Made by a program: the position numbers and the translations under genes. A stretch of 7,992 nucleotides of DNA from Bacteroidales bacterium (GTDB taxonomy: Bacteria; Bacteroidota; Bacteroidia; Bacteroidales; UBA12481): assembly GCA_021160155.1 (NCBI GenBank), contig JAGHDB010000043.1, positions 1-7,992 of the forward strand, written 5' to 3'. Shown piece by piece: positions 1-6,377 of the stretch. Each line of letters starts with the position of its first letter. The first letter of the stretch is position 1. The notes under the pieces were generated by a model. That model saw only the letters and a program-made list of their open reading frames with translations. It made no database searches and was not told where the DNA came from.

Positions 1-45
1 AAGTAGAAGCGGGCGACGTACATAGGTGAGGAATCGGTGTAGCAT
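1..45 (-). CDS. possible start of an unidentified gene downstream of ychF (partial, runs off the left edge)
   Basis: On the minus strand an ATG at 45-43 follows the ychF stop codon by only 4 nt and stays open for 15 codons to the edge of the window (reading MLHRFLTYVRRPLLL). The short spacing and the basic then hydrophobic start, as in a membrane or exported protein, fit a gene co-transcribed with ychF. Fifteen codons are too few to identify a family, and an open frame of this length is common by chance. The plus-strand frames entering the edge all close within 29 bases. Confidence 0.25.
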   Translation of the reverse strand, partial: MLHRFLTYVRRPLLL

Positions 46-49
46 ATTT

Positions 50-1147
50 TTATACGTTAAAACGGATATGAAGGATATCTCCATCTTCCACAACATAATT
101 TTTCCCTTCAATATAAAGTTTACCTGCTTCACGACAGGCATGCTCGGATCCGAATTCAATAAAATCACGGTACTTCATTACTTCTGCTCTGATAAATCCG
201 CGCTCCAGATCTGAATGAATAACACCGGCGGCTTCAGGAGCTTTCATTCCTTTTCGGATAGTCCAGGCTTTTACCTCTTTCGGGCCGGCAGTGAAAAAAG
301 TTTCAAGGTTTAAAATATCGTAGGCCGAACGGATCAACTTGTGTATGCCGGGAGATTCGAGCCCCATTTCCTGCAAGAAAGCCTGACGGTCTGCTTCATC
401 TTCAAGTTCAGCAATTTCTGCCTCCGCTTTGCCGGCAATTAACAGCACTTCGGCTTGTTCATCTTTGACTGCCTCTATGAAATTCCGGGAGTAGATATTG
501 CCATTTACCGCGGCTGCTTCATCTACATTACATACGTAAATAACAGGCTTGGCAGTGAACAAAGAAAGATCCGAAATAACCTCCTGCTCTTCATGGGATA
601 ATTCCTGGTTTCGGATATTTTGGAAATTTTCTAAACGATTTTTAATTCGCTGGGCCGCCTCAAGGGTTTGTTTTGCAGTCCGGTCACCTGTTTTGACAGA
701 TCTCTCAAGCTTTGTGATCCTTTTCCGGATGGATTCCAGATCCTGAATCTGAAGCTCGAGATCGATAGTTTCCTTATCCCTGACGGGATCAATACTCTCT
801 TCAATATGTGGCAATTCCGGGTCATCAAAGCATCTTACTACATGAATGAGAGCGTCACAATTACGGATGTCTGCTAAAAAACTGTTTCCAATTCCTTCTC
901 CCTTTGAAGATCCGCGTGCTAAGCCGGGGATATCCACAATATCTACTGTAGTAGGTACTACTTTCGCTGAATGGATCAGTGAGTCAATACGATACAATCG
1001 TTCATCCGGGACTTTCACCTGCCCCAGGTTGGATTTGTTTGCACTGAATGCAAACGAACTGGTTTCAACTTTTGATTCGGAGAAGCAGTTAAATAGTGTT
1101 GTTTTTCCAATATTGGTGATGCCGATGATGCCACATTTCAGTCCCAT
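50..1147 (-). CDS. ychF: YchF/OLA1-type P-loop ATPase (Obg-related), variant lineage
   Basis: Cytosolic Obg-family NTPase; characterised YchF/OLA1 proteins bind ribosomes and hydrolyse ATP rather than GTP. The 365-residue length is normal. Visible elements: P-loop GITNIGKT at residues 9-16, G3 motif DIPG at 72-75 followed by the YchF signature around SKGEGIGN (81-88), and HVVRCFDD (102-109). A helical, charged coiled-coil segment covers about 120-195, G4 is NVDE at 207-210 (NxxE instead of the GTPase NKxD), and a C-terminal TGS-like domain spans about 280-365. The ATG is preceded by a TAnnTTTG box, which supports this start. Oddities: the P-loop has T where most YchF have P (GLPNVGKS). The block equivalent to FCTIEPN in E. 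coli YchF reads FSANKSN, so the cysteine reported as redox-active in E. coli (Cys35) is serine here. I believe this is a recurrent second YchF type in Bacteroidota and Firmicutes. Family assignment is secure; the physiological role is not. Confidence 0.95.
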   Translation of the reverse strand: MGLKCGIIGITNIGKTTLFNCFSESKVETSSFAFSANKSNLGQVKVPDERLYRIDSLIHSAKVVPTTVDIVDIPGLARGSSKGEGIGNSFLADIRNCDALIHVVRCFDDPELPHIEESIDPVRDKETIDLELQIQDLESIRKRITKLERSVKTGDRTAKQTLEAAQRIKNRLENFQNIRNQELSHEEQEVISDLSLFTAKPVIYVCNVDEAAAVNGNIYSRNFIEAVKDEQAEVLLIAGKAEAEIAELEDEADRQAFLQEMGLESPGIHKLIRSAYDILNLETFFTAGPKEVKAWTIRKGMKAPEAAGVIHSDLERGFIRAEVMKYRDFIEFGSEHACREAGKLYIEGKNYVVEDGDILHIRFNV

Positions 1148-1170
1148 GTGAATTATTTTATCTCTGACAA

Positions 1171-1178
1171 CAAAGGTA
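1171..1178 (-). promoter_or_regulatory. ychF -7 promoter box (TAnnTTTG)
   Basis: Read on the minus strand this is TACCTTTG, an exact match to the Bacteroidota -7 consensus, 23 nt before the ychF ATG. I see no convincing TTTG -33 element upstream, so the call rests on the single box and its position. Confidence 0.45.
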
Positions 1179-1206
1179 AAAAAAAGGGAATGCCGCTGAA
1201 AAGTCT

Positions 1207-1214
1207 TAATTTTG
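1207..1214 (+). promoter_or_regulatory. transketolase -7 promoter box (TAnnTTTG)
   Basis: TAATTTTG is an exact match to the Bacteroidota -7 consensus, 34 nt before the transketolase ATG at 1249. No clear -33 TTTG is visible. The expected -33 position falls on an A8 tract (1178-1185) that borders the divergent ychF box. Confidence 0.45.
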
Positions 1215-1248
1215 TTTCATTTCAAATCTAAAATAATTGAACAAACTG

Positions 1249-3291
1249 ATGGACAATAAATTAGCGAATCTGGCTGCGGATAATATCAGGATATTGGCTG
1301 CTGCTATGGTAGAAAAAGCTAAATCCGGGCATCCCGGGGGAGCTATGGGAGGTGCCGATTTTATCCAGGTTTTATATTCTGACTTTTTGAATTTTGATCC
1401 CGACCGGATGGACTGGCCTTTCAGAGACCGTTTCTTTCTGGATCCGGGTCATATGTCGCCTATGCTATACGGGATGTTGGCTTTGACCGGCAATTTTACA
1501 CTGGAAGAATTGAAGTCATTCAGGCAATGGCACAGCACTACGCCGGGTCATCCCGAATTGAATGTGATGCGGGGTATTGAAAACACCAGCGGTCCCCTCG
1601 GCCAGGGTCATGCAATGGCGGTGGGAGCAGCTATTGCAGGGCAGTTTATTGCCACCCGGTTCGGAGATTGGACGCAACATAATATTTTTACTTTTATTTC
1701 GGATGGAGGAATTCAGGAGGAGATTTCGCAGGGAGCCGGTCGTATTGCAGGATTCCTGGGGCTGAATAACCTGATTATGTATTATGATTCGAATTCTATT
1801 CAGCTTTCAACTAATACGGCTGCAGTAACCAGGGAGGATACGGCGGCCAAATACCGTTCGTGGGGATGGCGGGTGTTGGAGGTGAACGGGCATCATCCCG
1901 GTGAGATCAGAGAAGCTTTACGTCTGGCTGTGGAAGAACAGAATCAGCCGGTTTTGATCATTGGGCACACTATTATGGGAAAAGGATGTGTGACGGCTGA
2001 TGGAAAACCATTTGAAAATCAGTCTTCAACACATGGTCAACCCATCAGCAAAGCCGGTGCCTCTTTTGAAAAAACAGTGGAAAACCTGGGGGGAGACCCG
2101 AAAGATCCGTTCAGGATTTTTGAACCGGTTGAAGCATATTACCGGAAAGTACTGGTTGAGAAAAGGCTCCATGCCCAGGAGTATCAAAACAAAGAAAATG
2201 AATGGCGCCATGCTCATCCCGGTCAGGCTGCCCAACTCGACAGATGGTTATCGGGCAGGTTGCCCGATCTGAACTGGCATGAAATTGTTTATAAGGCTAA
2301 TGGCTCTACACGTGAAGCATCAGGTGCCGTATTATCCTATCTGGCCGAAAAAGTTGACAACTTAATTGTCATGTCGGCCGACCTGTCCAATTCTGATAAA
2401 ACCGATGGTTTTCTTAAAAAGAGTCATGCTTTTACAGCACACAATTTCTCCGGAGCTTTCTTGCAGGCTGGTGTTTCAGAACTGACCATGGCTGCACTGG
2501 CTAATGGTATGGCTCTGCATGGCGGGGTTACTCCTGCATGTGGTACTTTTTTTGTATTTAGTGATTATATGAAGCCGGCCGTCAGAATGGCTGCCCTGAT
2601 GGAACTTCCGGTAAAATATATCTGGACTCATGATGCTTTCAGGGTCGGTGAAGACGGTCCGACCCATCAACCTGTTGAACAGGAAGCACAAATCCGGCTG
2701 ATGGAACAACTGAAAAATCATTCTGGTAAGCCTTCGCTTCTGGTTCTTCGCCCGGCTGACGGTGCCGAAACAATTCACGCATGGAGAACGGCCCTTGAAA
2801 ACGACAAAGTTCCTGTTGCGTTGTTACTCAGCCGTCAGGGGATCACGGATTTACCTTCAAATCCGAAAGAGAGCCGGTATGATCAGGCTTCAAAGATCAA
2901 TCAGGGTGCCTATGTAGTTTGGGAAGCCGGACCTTCTCCGGATGTCATCCTCCTTGGTAATGGTTCTGAAGTGGCTACATTGTATGATGGGGCTCAACTT
3001 CTTTTCGAAAGAAAACAGATACGGGCCAGAGTGGTATCGGCACCATCAGAATCACTTTTCAGAAAGCAATCAGAAAAATACCAGCATGAAGTGCTTAATC
3101 CTGAAATTCCGGTTTTTGCCCTTACTGCCGGCTTACCGGTTACTCTGAGGGGGTTGGCAGGTGCTGATGCCCGGATTTGGGGTGTGGATCATTTTGGATA
3201 TTCTGCTCCGGCCGGTGTATTGGATGAACAATTTGGTTTCACTCCCGAAAATGTTTATCAACAGACCCTCGAACTATTATCGTTATCGTAA
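1249..3291 (+). CDS. tkt: transketolase, full length, Bacteroidota type
   Basis: Thiamine-diphosphate enzyme of the non-oxidative pentose phosphate pathway, moving two-carbon ketol units between sugar phosphates in the cytosol. The single 680-residue chain has all three domains. The N-terminal ThDP/phosphate half includes KSGHPGG (His28), DPGHMSP (His68), TPGHPE (His101), GPLGQG (115-120) and the Mg/ThDP site Asp152 with Asn182. STHG carries the substrate-side His262. The pyrimidine-binding domain has the catalytic Glu411 in GVSELTM, FSDYMKPA, and THDAFRVGEDGPTHQPVE with His461. A C-terminal domain follows from about residue 550. The ThDP motif begins SDGG rather than the usual GDG, as I recall for Bacteroides homologues, so it is a lineage trait rather than damage. 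I chose ATG 1249. An in-frame TTG at 1237 adds four residues but would start nearer the promoter, and homologues begin close to this ATG. No clear terminator follows, so some read-through into the sigma gene is possible. Confidence 0.97.
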   Translation: MDNKLANLAADNIRILAAAMVEKAKSGHPGGAMGGADFIQVLYSDFLNFDPDRMDWPFRDRFFLDPGHMSPMLYGMLALTGNFTLEELKSFRQWHSTTPGHPELNVMRGIENTSGPLGQGHAMAVGAAIAGQFIATRFGDWTQHNIFTFISDGGIQEEISQGAGRIAGFLGLNNLIMYYDSNSIQLSTNTAAVTREDTAAKYRSWGWRVLEVNGHHPGEIREALRLAVEEQNQPVLIIGHTIMGKGCVTADGKPFENQSSTHGQPISKAGASFEKTVENLGGDPKDPFRIFEPVEAYYRKVLVEKRLHAQEYQNKENEWRHAHPGQAAQLDRWLSGRLPDLNWHEIVYKANGSTREASGAVLSYLAEKVDNLIVMSADLSNSDKTDGFLKKSHAFTAHNFSGAFLQAGVSELTMAALANGMALHGGVTPACGTFFVFSDYMKPAVRMAALMELPVKYIWTHDAFRVGEDGPTHQPVEQEAQIRLMEQLKNHSGKPSLLVLRPADGAETIHAWRTALENDKVPVALLLSRQGITDLPSNPKESRYDQASKINQGAYVVWEAGPSPDVILLGNGSEVATLYDGAQLLFERKQIRARVVSAPSESLFRKQSEKYQHEVLNPEIPVFALTAGLPVTLRGLAGADARIWGVDHFGYSAPAGVLDEQFGFTPENVYQQTLELLSLS

Positions 3292-3341
3292 TAGTCAGGT
3301 AGTGAATTAAACGTTTGATACCGGGGGCTGTCAAAACGGAT

Positions 3342-3353
3342 ATCAATATTGAT
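3342..3353. promoter_or_regulatory. 12-bp perfect palindrome just before the sigma-factor start
   Basis: ATCAATATTGAT is a perfect inverted repeat with no spacer, ending 3 nt before the ATG at 3357. Position and symmetry suit a dimeric operator or a feature affecting translation initiation. It is short and AT-rich, so chance is a real alternative. If translation began at the upstream in-frame TTG (3315), these bases would instead encode part of a 14-residue extension. Confidence 0.25.
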
Positions 3354-3356
3354 GTA

Positions 3357-3908
3357 ATGAACCCGGTTGCCGATGCCGACATACTGAAAGATTTTCGCAA
3401 CCCGGAAAAATCCCAGGATGCTTTCCGTCAGCTTGTTGTGAAATATCAGGAACGCCTGTACTGGGTTATCCGTAAGATCGTATTGGTGCATGAGGATGCA
3501 GATGATGTACTTCAGGACACCATGATTAAAATCTGGAAAGGTCTGACCCGTTTCAGAGGTGATGCCGAACTCTATACCTGGATGTACCGCATTGCCGTGA
3601 ATGAGGCCATCTCTTTCAATAGATATAATAAATTACGAAATGCCGGAAATAACAGGGATGCCGGGGATATTATGATATCGAAGTTACAGGCAGATCCCTA
3701 TTATGACGGAAATGAGGTACAGGATAAATTATTTCAGGCCGTATCGCAATTACCTGAAAAACAACGGGAGGTATTTAAGTTGAGATACTTTAGCGGGATG
3801 AAATATGAGGAGATGTCACGGGTATTACATACTTCCGAAGGAGCATTGAAAGCTTCTTATCACCATGCGGTAAAAAAAATAAAAGCGCAGTTGACGGATA
3901 ATGATTAA
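3357..3908 (+). CDS. ECF-type RNA polymerase sigma factor
   Basis: Group 4 sigma-70 protein that directs RNA polymerase to a small regulon, normally held inactive by a membrane anti-sigma factor. From ATG 3357 it has 183 residues, typical of ECF factors, with only sigma2 and sigma4 domains. Region 2 covers about 21-92: DAFRQLVVKYQERLYWVIRK, then DADDVLQDTMIKIWKG (core binding and -10 recognition) and YTWMYRIAVNEA. Region 4 covers about 124-178: LPEKQREVFKLRYFSGMKYE followed by the helix-turn-helix EMSRVLHTSEGALKASYHHA. A possible TTG start at 3315 would add 14 residues; family members start near ATG 3357, which I prefer. It lies 65 bp after transketolase and heads a tight cassette with the next two genes, which look like its own membrane and periplasmic partners. 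An imperfect box AACGTTTG at 3310-3317 could be its -7 element. The target genes cannot be read from this window. Confidence 0.93.
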   Translation: MNPVADADILKDFRNPEKSQDAFRQLVVKYQERLYWVIRKIVLVHEDADDVLQDTMIKIWKGLTRFRGDAELYTWMYRIAVNEAISFNRYNKLRNAGNNRDAGDIMISKLQADPYYDGNEVQDKLFQAVSQLPEKQREVFKLRYFSGMKYEEMSRVLHTSEGALKASYHHAVKKIKAQLTDND

Positions 3909-3925
3909 ACCAATCTAATAACAAG

Positions 3926-4393
3926 ATGTCTAATGAGATAGGAGGAGAAATGCAAAGTAATAATAAACATATAACAGAGTTGCCGAAACCTTGGAAAGAT
4001 CATTCTTTCAGGGTTCCCGAGGATTATTTCGATCATTTACCTGACCGGATCATGCAGCATATTACGATGGAACAGGACGGGGTTAAATCCATACGCCGGC
4101 CGGTTATCAGGAGATGGATCATCCGGGTCTCTTCGGCCGCTGCAATTTTGCTTCTTGGTTGGTTAGGAGTACGTTCATTTTACTGGTTACCTCACCAGGA
4201 ACAGTTATTTCAGCAGGAACTGGCCATGTTTATTGATGCCTCACCTGTTGAATGGAATGAAGCCAGTCTGGTGGATTATGCCGTGGAGCAGGAAGTAGAG
4301 ACTACCACTCTTTTTGAGGAGTCGTCAATCAATCTGATGGAATATAATCCGGATTGGGATGTATATTTGAATGCTGAATCTATAATTTATTAA
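3926..4393 (+). CDS. single-pass membrane protein, putative anti-sigma factor of the preceding ECF sigma
   Basis: 155 residues with no enzymatic motif. I recognise the general layout of Bacteroidota proteins encoded right after ECF sigma factors, including an N-terminal SFRVPEDYFDHLPDRIM segment resembling the FxVPxGYF motif of such proteins. Residues 1-63 should be cytosolic and end in a basic stretch (RRPVIRR, 57-63). A hydrophobic helix covers about 64-88 (centre AAAILLLGWLG). The remaining 67 residues should be periplasmic and hold 15 Asp/Glu with no Lys or Arg. N-in topology follows from the positive-inside rule. Its place 17 bp after the sigma gene and 1 bp before the Spy-like gene suggests it tethers or inhibits the sigma factor; that is inference, since no zinc-binding anti-sigma (ZAS) motif is seen. 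The start is uncertain: ATG 3950 (147 residues) has a strong Shine-Dalgarno sequence at 3940-3945, while ATG 3926 has only an A-rich leader. Confidence 0.85.
   Translation: MSNEIGGEMQSNNKHITELPKPWKDHSFRVPEDYFDHLPDRIMQHITMEQDGVKSIRRPVIRRWIIRVSSAAAILLLGWLGVRSFYWLPHQEQLFQQELAMFIDASPVEWNEASLVDYAVEQEVETTTLFEESSINLMEYNPDWDVYLNAESIIY
3940..3945 (+). promoter_or_regulatory. strong Shine-Dalgarno sequence inside the 5' end of the anti-sigma-like gene
   Basis: AGGAGG lies 4 nt before the in-frame ATG at 3950. Shine-Dalgarno sites are uncommon in Bacteroidota, and no comparable site precedes the other starts here, so this one argues for initiation at 3950 or for dual starts. It also reads as two glycine codons (GGA GGA) if translation begins at 3926, so it may be coincidental. 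Confidence 0.45.
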
Positions 4394-4394
4394 T

Positions 4395-4880
4395 ATGAGA
4401 CGGATTATAATTCTGATGGTTGTAATTCTTGCCGGAGTTGCCCCATCGTTTGCCCAACAGGGTCATCCCGGATTTGAAGAGATGTTGAAAAAAATTCAGG
4501 CCGAGCGGGTCTCATTTCTGACTAAGGAGATGGATCTGACTCCCCTTGAAGCCGAACGATTTTGGCCGGTTTATAATCAATACCTTGGGAAGCGCGACAG
4601 CCTGCTGAAAAGTCGCAGAAAAATGATTCCGCATAATACCAGTTCTATGCAGTTGCCTGAAGAGAAAATAGATAGCCTGGTAAATGGACAATTGAATACC
4701 GAAATCCGGTTGGTAGAATTAAAGAAGGAATATTTTACCAGGATTCGCAAAGTCTTGCCTGCTAAGAAAGTATTGATTCTCTACCGGGCTGAACAACAGT
4801 TTATGAATCATTTGATCAACCGAATGAGAGGGAGATCGAACCGGGGAGGGATGAGAAGAGAAGGAAGCGGAAGAGACTGA
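4395..4880 (+). CDS. exported Spy/CpxP-like helical protein, probable periplasmic sensor of the ECF cassette
   Basis: 161 residues with a clear Sec signal peptide: MRR, hydrophobic core IIILMVVILAG, and likely signal peptidase I cleavage after APSFA (residue 20). There is no lipobox cysteine, so the mature protein should be soluble in the periplasm. The mature part is nearly all helix-forming. It carries an LTxxQ-like segment LTPLEAERFWPVYNQY (48-63) and later ELKKEYFTRIRKVLPAKKV, a pattern I associate with Bacteroidota proteins annotated as sensors of ECF-type sigma factors and with the Spy/CpxP/CnrX fold. It is basic overall (about 28 Lys/Arg against 17 Asp/Glu) and ends in an Arg/Gly-rich tail from about residue 143. 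The start is 1 nt after the stop of the TM gene, implying translational coupling. The gene ends in TGA immediately followed by in-frame TAA. The sensed ligand is unknown, and a chaperone role like that of Spy is an alternative. Confidence 0.85.
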   Translation: MRRIIILMVVILAGVAPSFAQQGHPGFEEMLKKIQAERVSFLTKEMDLTPLEAERFWPVYNQYLGKRDSLLKSRRKMIPHNTSSMQLPEEKIDSLVNGQLNTEIRLVELKKEYFTRIRKVLPAKKVLILYRAEQQFMNHLINRMRGRSNRGGMRREGSGRD

Positions 4881-5468
4881 TAATTATTCCGGTTTTGGGT
4901 CATGCTGTTTTAGAAAATCTGCAGAACGGATCAGGTGAGGGTGCAGATATTCATCGTGTTCAATGAAGGGAACCACTGTCCGGTATTCTGCTAAGAGTTT
5001 CTCAATCTGAGGAGAGCTTTTCAGGGGTCGCCTGAAAGTAATGGCTTGTGCCGCATTCATCAACTCAATCCCCAGAATGGAATAAAGATTGGTGATCACC
5101 CGGTAAAGTTTCAGTGCCGCGTTGGCTCCCATACTTACATGATCTTCCTGACCATTCGAAGATTCAATTGAATCAACACTTGCCGGCGTCGAAAGCTGTT
5201 TGTTTTGGCTTACCAATGCAGCAGCAGTATATTGCGGGATCATGAACCCTGAATTAATTCCCGGATTTTTTACCAGAAAAGGAGGTAACCCTCGATTCCC
5301 GGATAATAATTGATAGGTCCGGCGTTCGGAGATATTGCCCAGTTCTGATAGTGCGATACAAAGCATGTCCATAGCCAGAGCTAAAGGCTGTCCATGAAAG
5401 TTTCCGGCAGAAATGATCTCATCATCCTCCGGGAAAAGAGTGGGGTTATCCGTAACTGCATTGATTTC

Positions 5469-5471
5469 TCA
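5469..5471 (-). other. hutH: premature TGA codon in hutH
   Basis: TCA on the plus strand is TGA in the hutH frame, between VLA and EINAVTDNP. The frame is open for 302 codons before and 194 after. One substitution from CGA or AGA (Arg), TTA (Leu), TCA (Ser), GGA (Gly) or TGG (Trp) would explain it. In relatives this position is variable and lies outside the catalytic motifs. Confidence 0.9.
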
Positions 5472-6373
5472 GGCCAGAACCGAAGCGGCATAATCAATGG
5501 CATCTTTAGAGGCTCCGTGTACTTGCGGAATGCACCGGAATGAATAGGGATCCTGCACATGGGTCTTTTTTCGATGAATCAGTTCACTGCCTGCAAGCCA
5601 CAGGCGAACCTGGCCGGCAGCGGCAATCTGCCCGGGGTGTGGCCGTAATTCCTGGATCCTGACGTCAAAAGGTTCAATACGGCCGTCAAAAGCATCCAGA
5701 GAAAAACTTCCGATAATATTGGCCCATTCAAACAGGCGTCGGGCATGGAGAATTCCGTAAACGCCATAAGCCGACATGAATTGCGTGCCATTTAGCAAAG
5801 CCAGCCCCTCTTTGGGTTGTAGTTCAATGGGATCCCATCCCATTTTCTTTAATATTTTGGCGGCACTATGTTGTGCTCCTTTATACCAGACTTCACCCTC
5901 ACCAACCAGGGGGAGTGAAAGATGAGCCAGTGGAGCCAGATCACCCGAAGCACCTAAAGAACCCTGCTGGTAAATTATCGGTAGAATATCCCGGTTGTAA
6001 AAATCAATCAGCCGGAGAACGGTCTGAAGCTGAACGCCTGAATATCCGTAAGAAAGAGACTGGATCTTTAAAAGCAACATGAACCTGACGATCTCAAGGG
6101 GAACCGGATTTCCTACACCGCAGGCATGAGATCTGACCAGGTTCAACTGCAATTTTTGCAGTTTGTTTTTAGGAATATTGCGATTGTGTAAAGCACCGAA
6201 ACCTGTAGTGATCCCGTATACGGGTTCATCCCGGTTCGCCATCTTCCGGTCAAGAAATTCACGGCATTGCGCAATTCGTTTACGACTTTCATCAGAAAGC
6301 GCTATCGGGTGACGGTTGGCCAATAAATCCCGAATGGTTTCGAAACTGAGACGTTTCGGACTGATCAAATGAG

Positions 6374-6377
6374 TCAT
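6374..6377 (-). promoter_or_regulatory. ATGA stop/start overlap coupling hisS to hutH
   Basis: On the minus strand the hutH start ATG (6377-6375) overlaps the hisS stop TGA (6376-6374). Such overlaps usually mean that ribosomes finishing the first gene reinitiate on the second. A second in-frame ATG at 6386 would give a 13-nt overlap instead. Confidence 0.6.

Larger units (their letters stand above)
4884..6377 (-). pseudogene. hutH: histidine ammonia-lyase, interrupted by one in-frame TGA
   Basis: The intact enzyme deaminates L-histidine to urocanate, the first step of histidine degradation, in the cytosol. The reading frame spans 497 codons from ATG 6377, matching full HutH length, but codon 303 is TGA (5471-5469), splitting it into open frames ending at 5469 and at 4884. 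Both halves are well conserved. The first has YGITTGFG with Tyr54, VRSHACG with His84, and the MIO-forming Ala143-Ser144-Gly145 in GSLGASGDLAPLAH. The second continues in the same frame with EINAVTDNP, AGNFHGQP and SNGQEDHVSMG. Glu411 of that motif favours histidine lyase over phenylalanine or tyrosine lyases. There is no frameshift, deletion or insertion. ATG 6377 overlaps the hisS stop as ATGA; an ATG at 6386 is also in frame. The truncated 302-residue product lacks Glu411 and the C-terminal helices, so it should be inactive. A base-call error or a very recent nonsense mutation are both possible. Confidence 0.93.

Noticed and set aside
846..1151. Plus-strand 101-codon open frame antisense to ychF
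   Set aside because: It is a mirror of the well-conserved YchF nucleotide-binding domain, with no promoter or family signal of its own.
1237..1248. TTG start for transketolase, adding four residues
   Set aside because: ATG 1249 fits the conserved family start and is better spaced from the TAnnTTTG box.
3310..3317. Promoter box AACGTTTG for the sigma factor
   Set aside because: It differs from TAnnTTTG at the first base and has no -33 partner; mentioned only as a possibility in the sigma entry.
3258..3491. Minus-strand 77-codon open frame across the tkt/sigma junction
   Set aside because: It overlaps the end of tkt and the conserved sigma region 2 in antisense, shows no recognisable motif, and both overlapped genes are strongly supported.
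4868..4892. Rho-independent terminator between the Spy-like gene and hutH
   Set aside because: The stem is only 5 bp with a long loop, partly inside the coding sequence, and is followed by only four T; too weak to annotate.
5372..5468. Separate downstream HutH polypeptide starting at the ATG at 5372
   Set aside because: Conserved HutH sequence continues upstream of that ATG right to the TGA, and no ribosome site precedes it, so the second open frame is the tail of the broken gene rather than an independent gene.
5469..5471. TGA recoded as an amino acid (alternative genetic code or selenocysteine)
   Set aside because: hisS and the Spy-like gene use TGA as a normal stop, the other genes contain no internal TGA, tryptophan is TGG throughout, the site is not catalytic, and I see no selenocysteine insertion hairpin.
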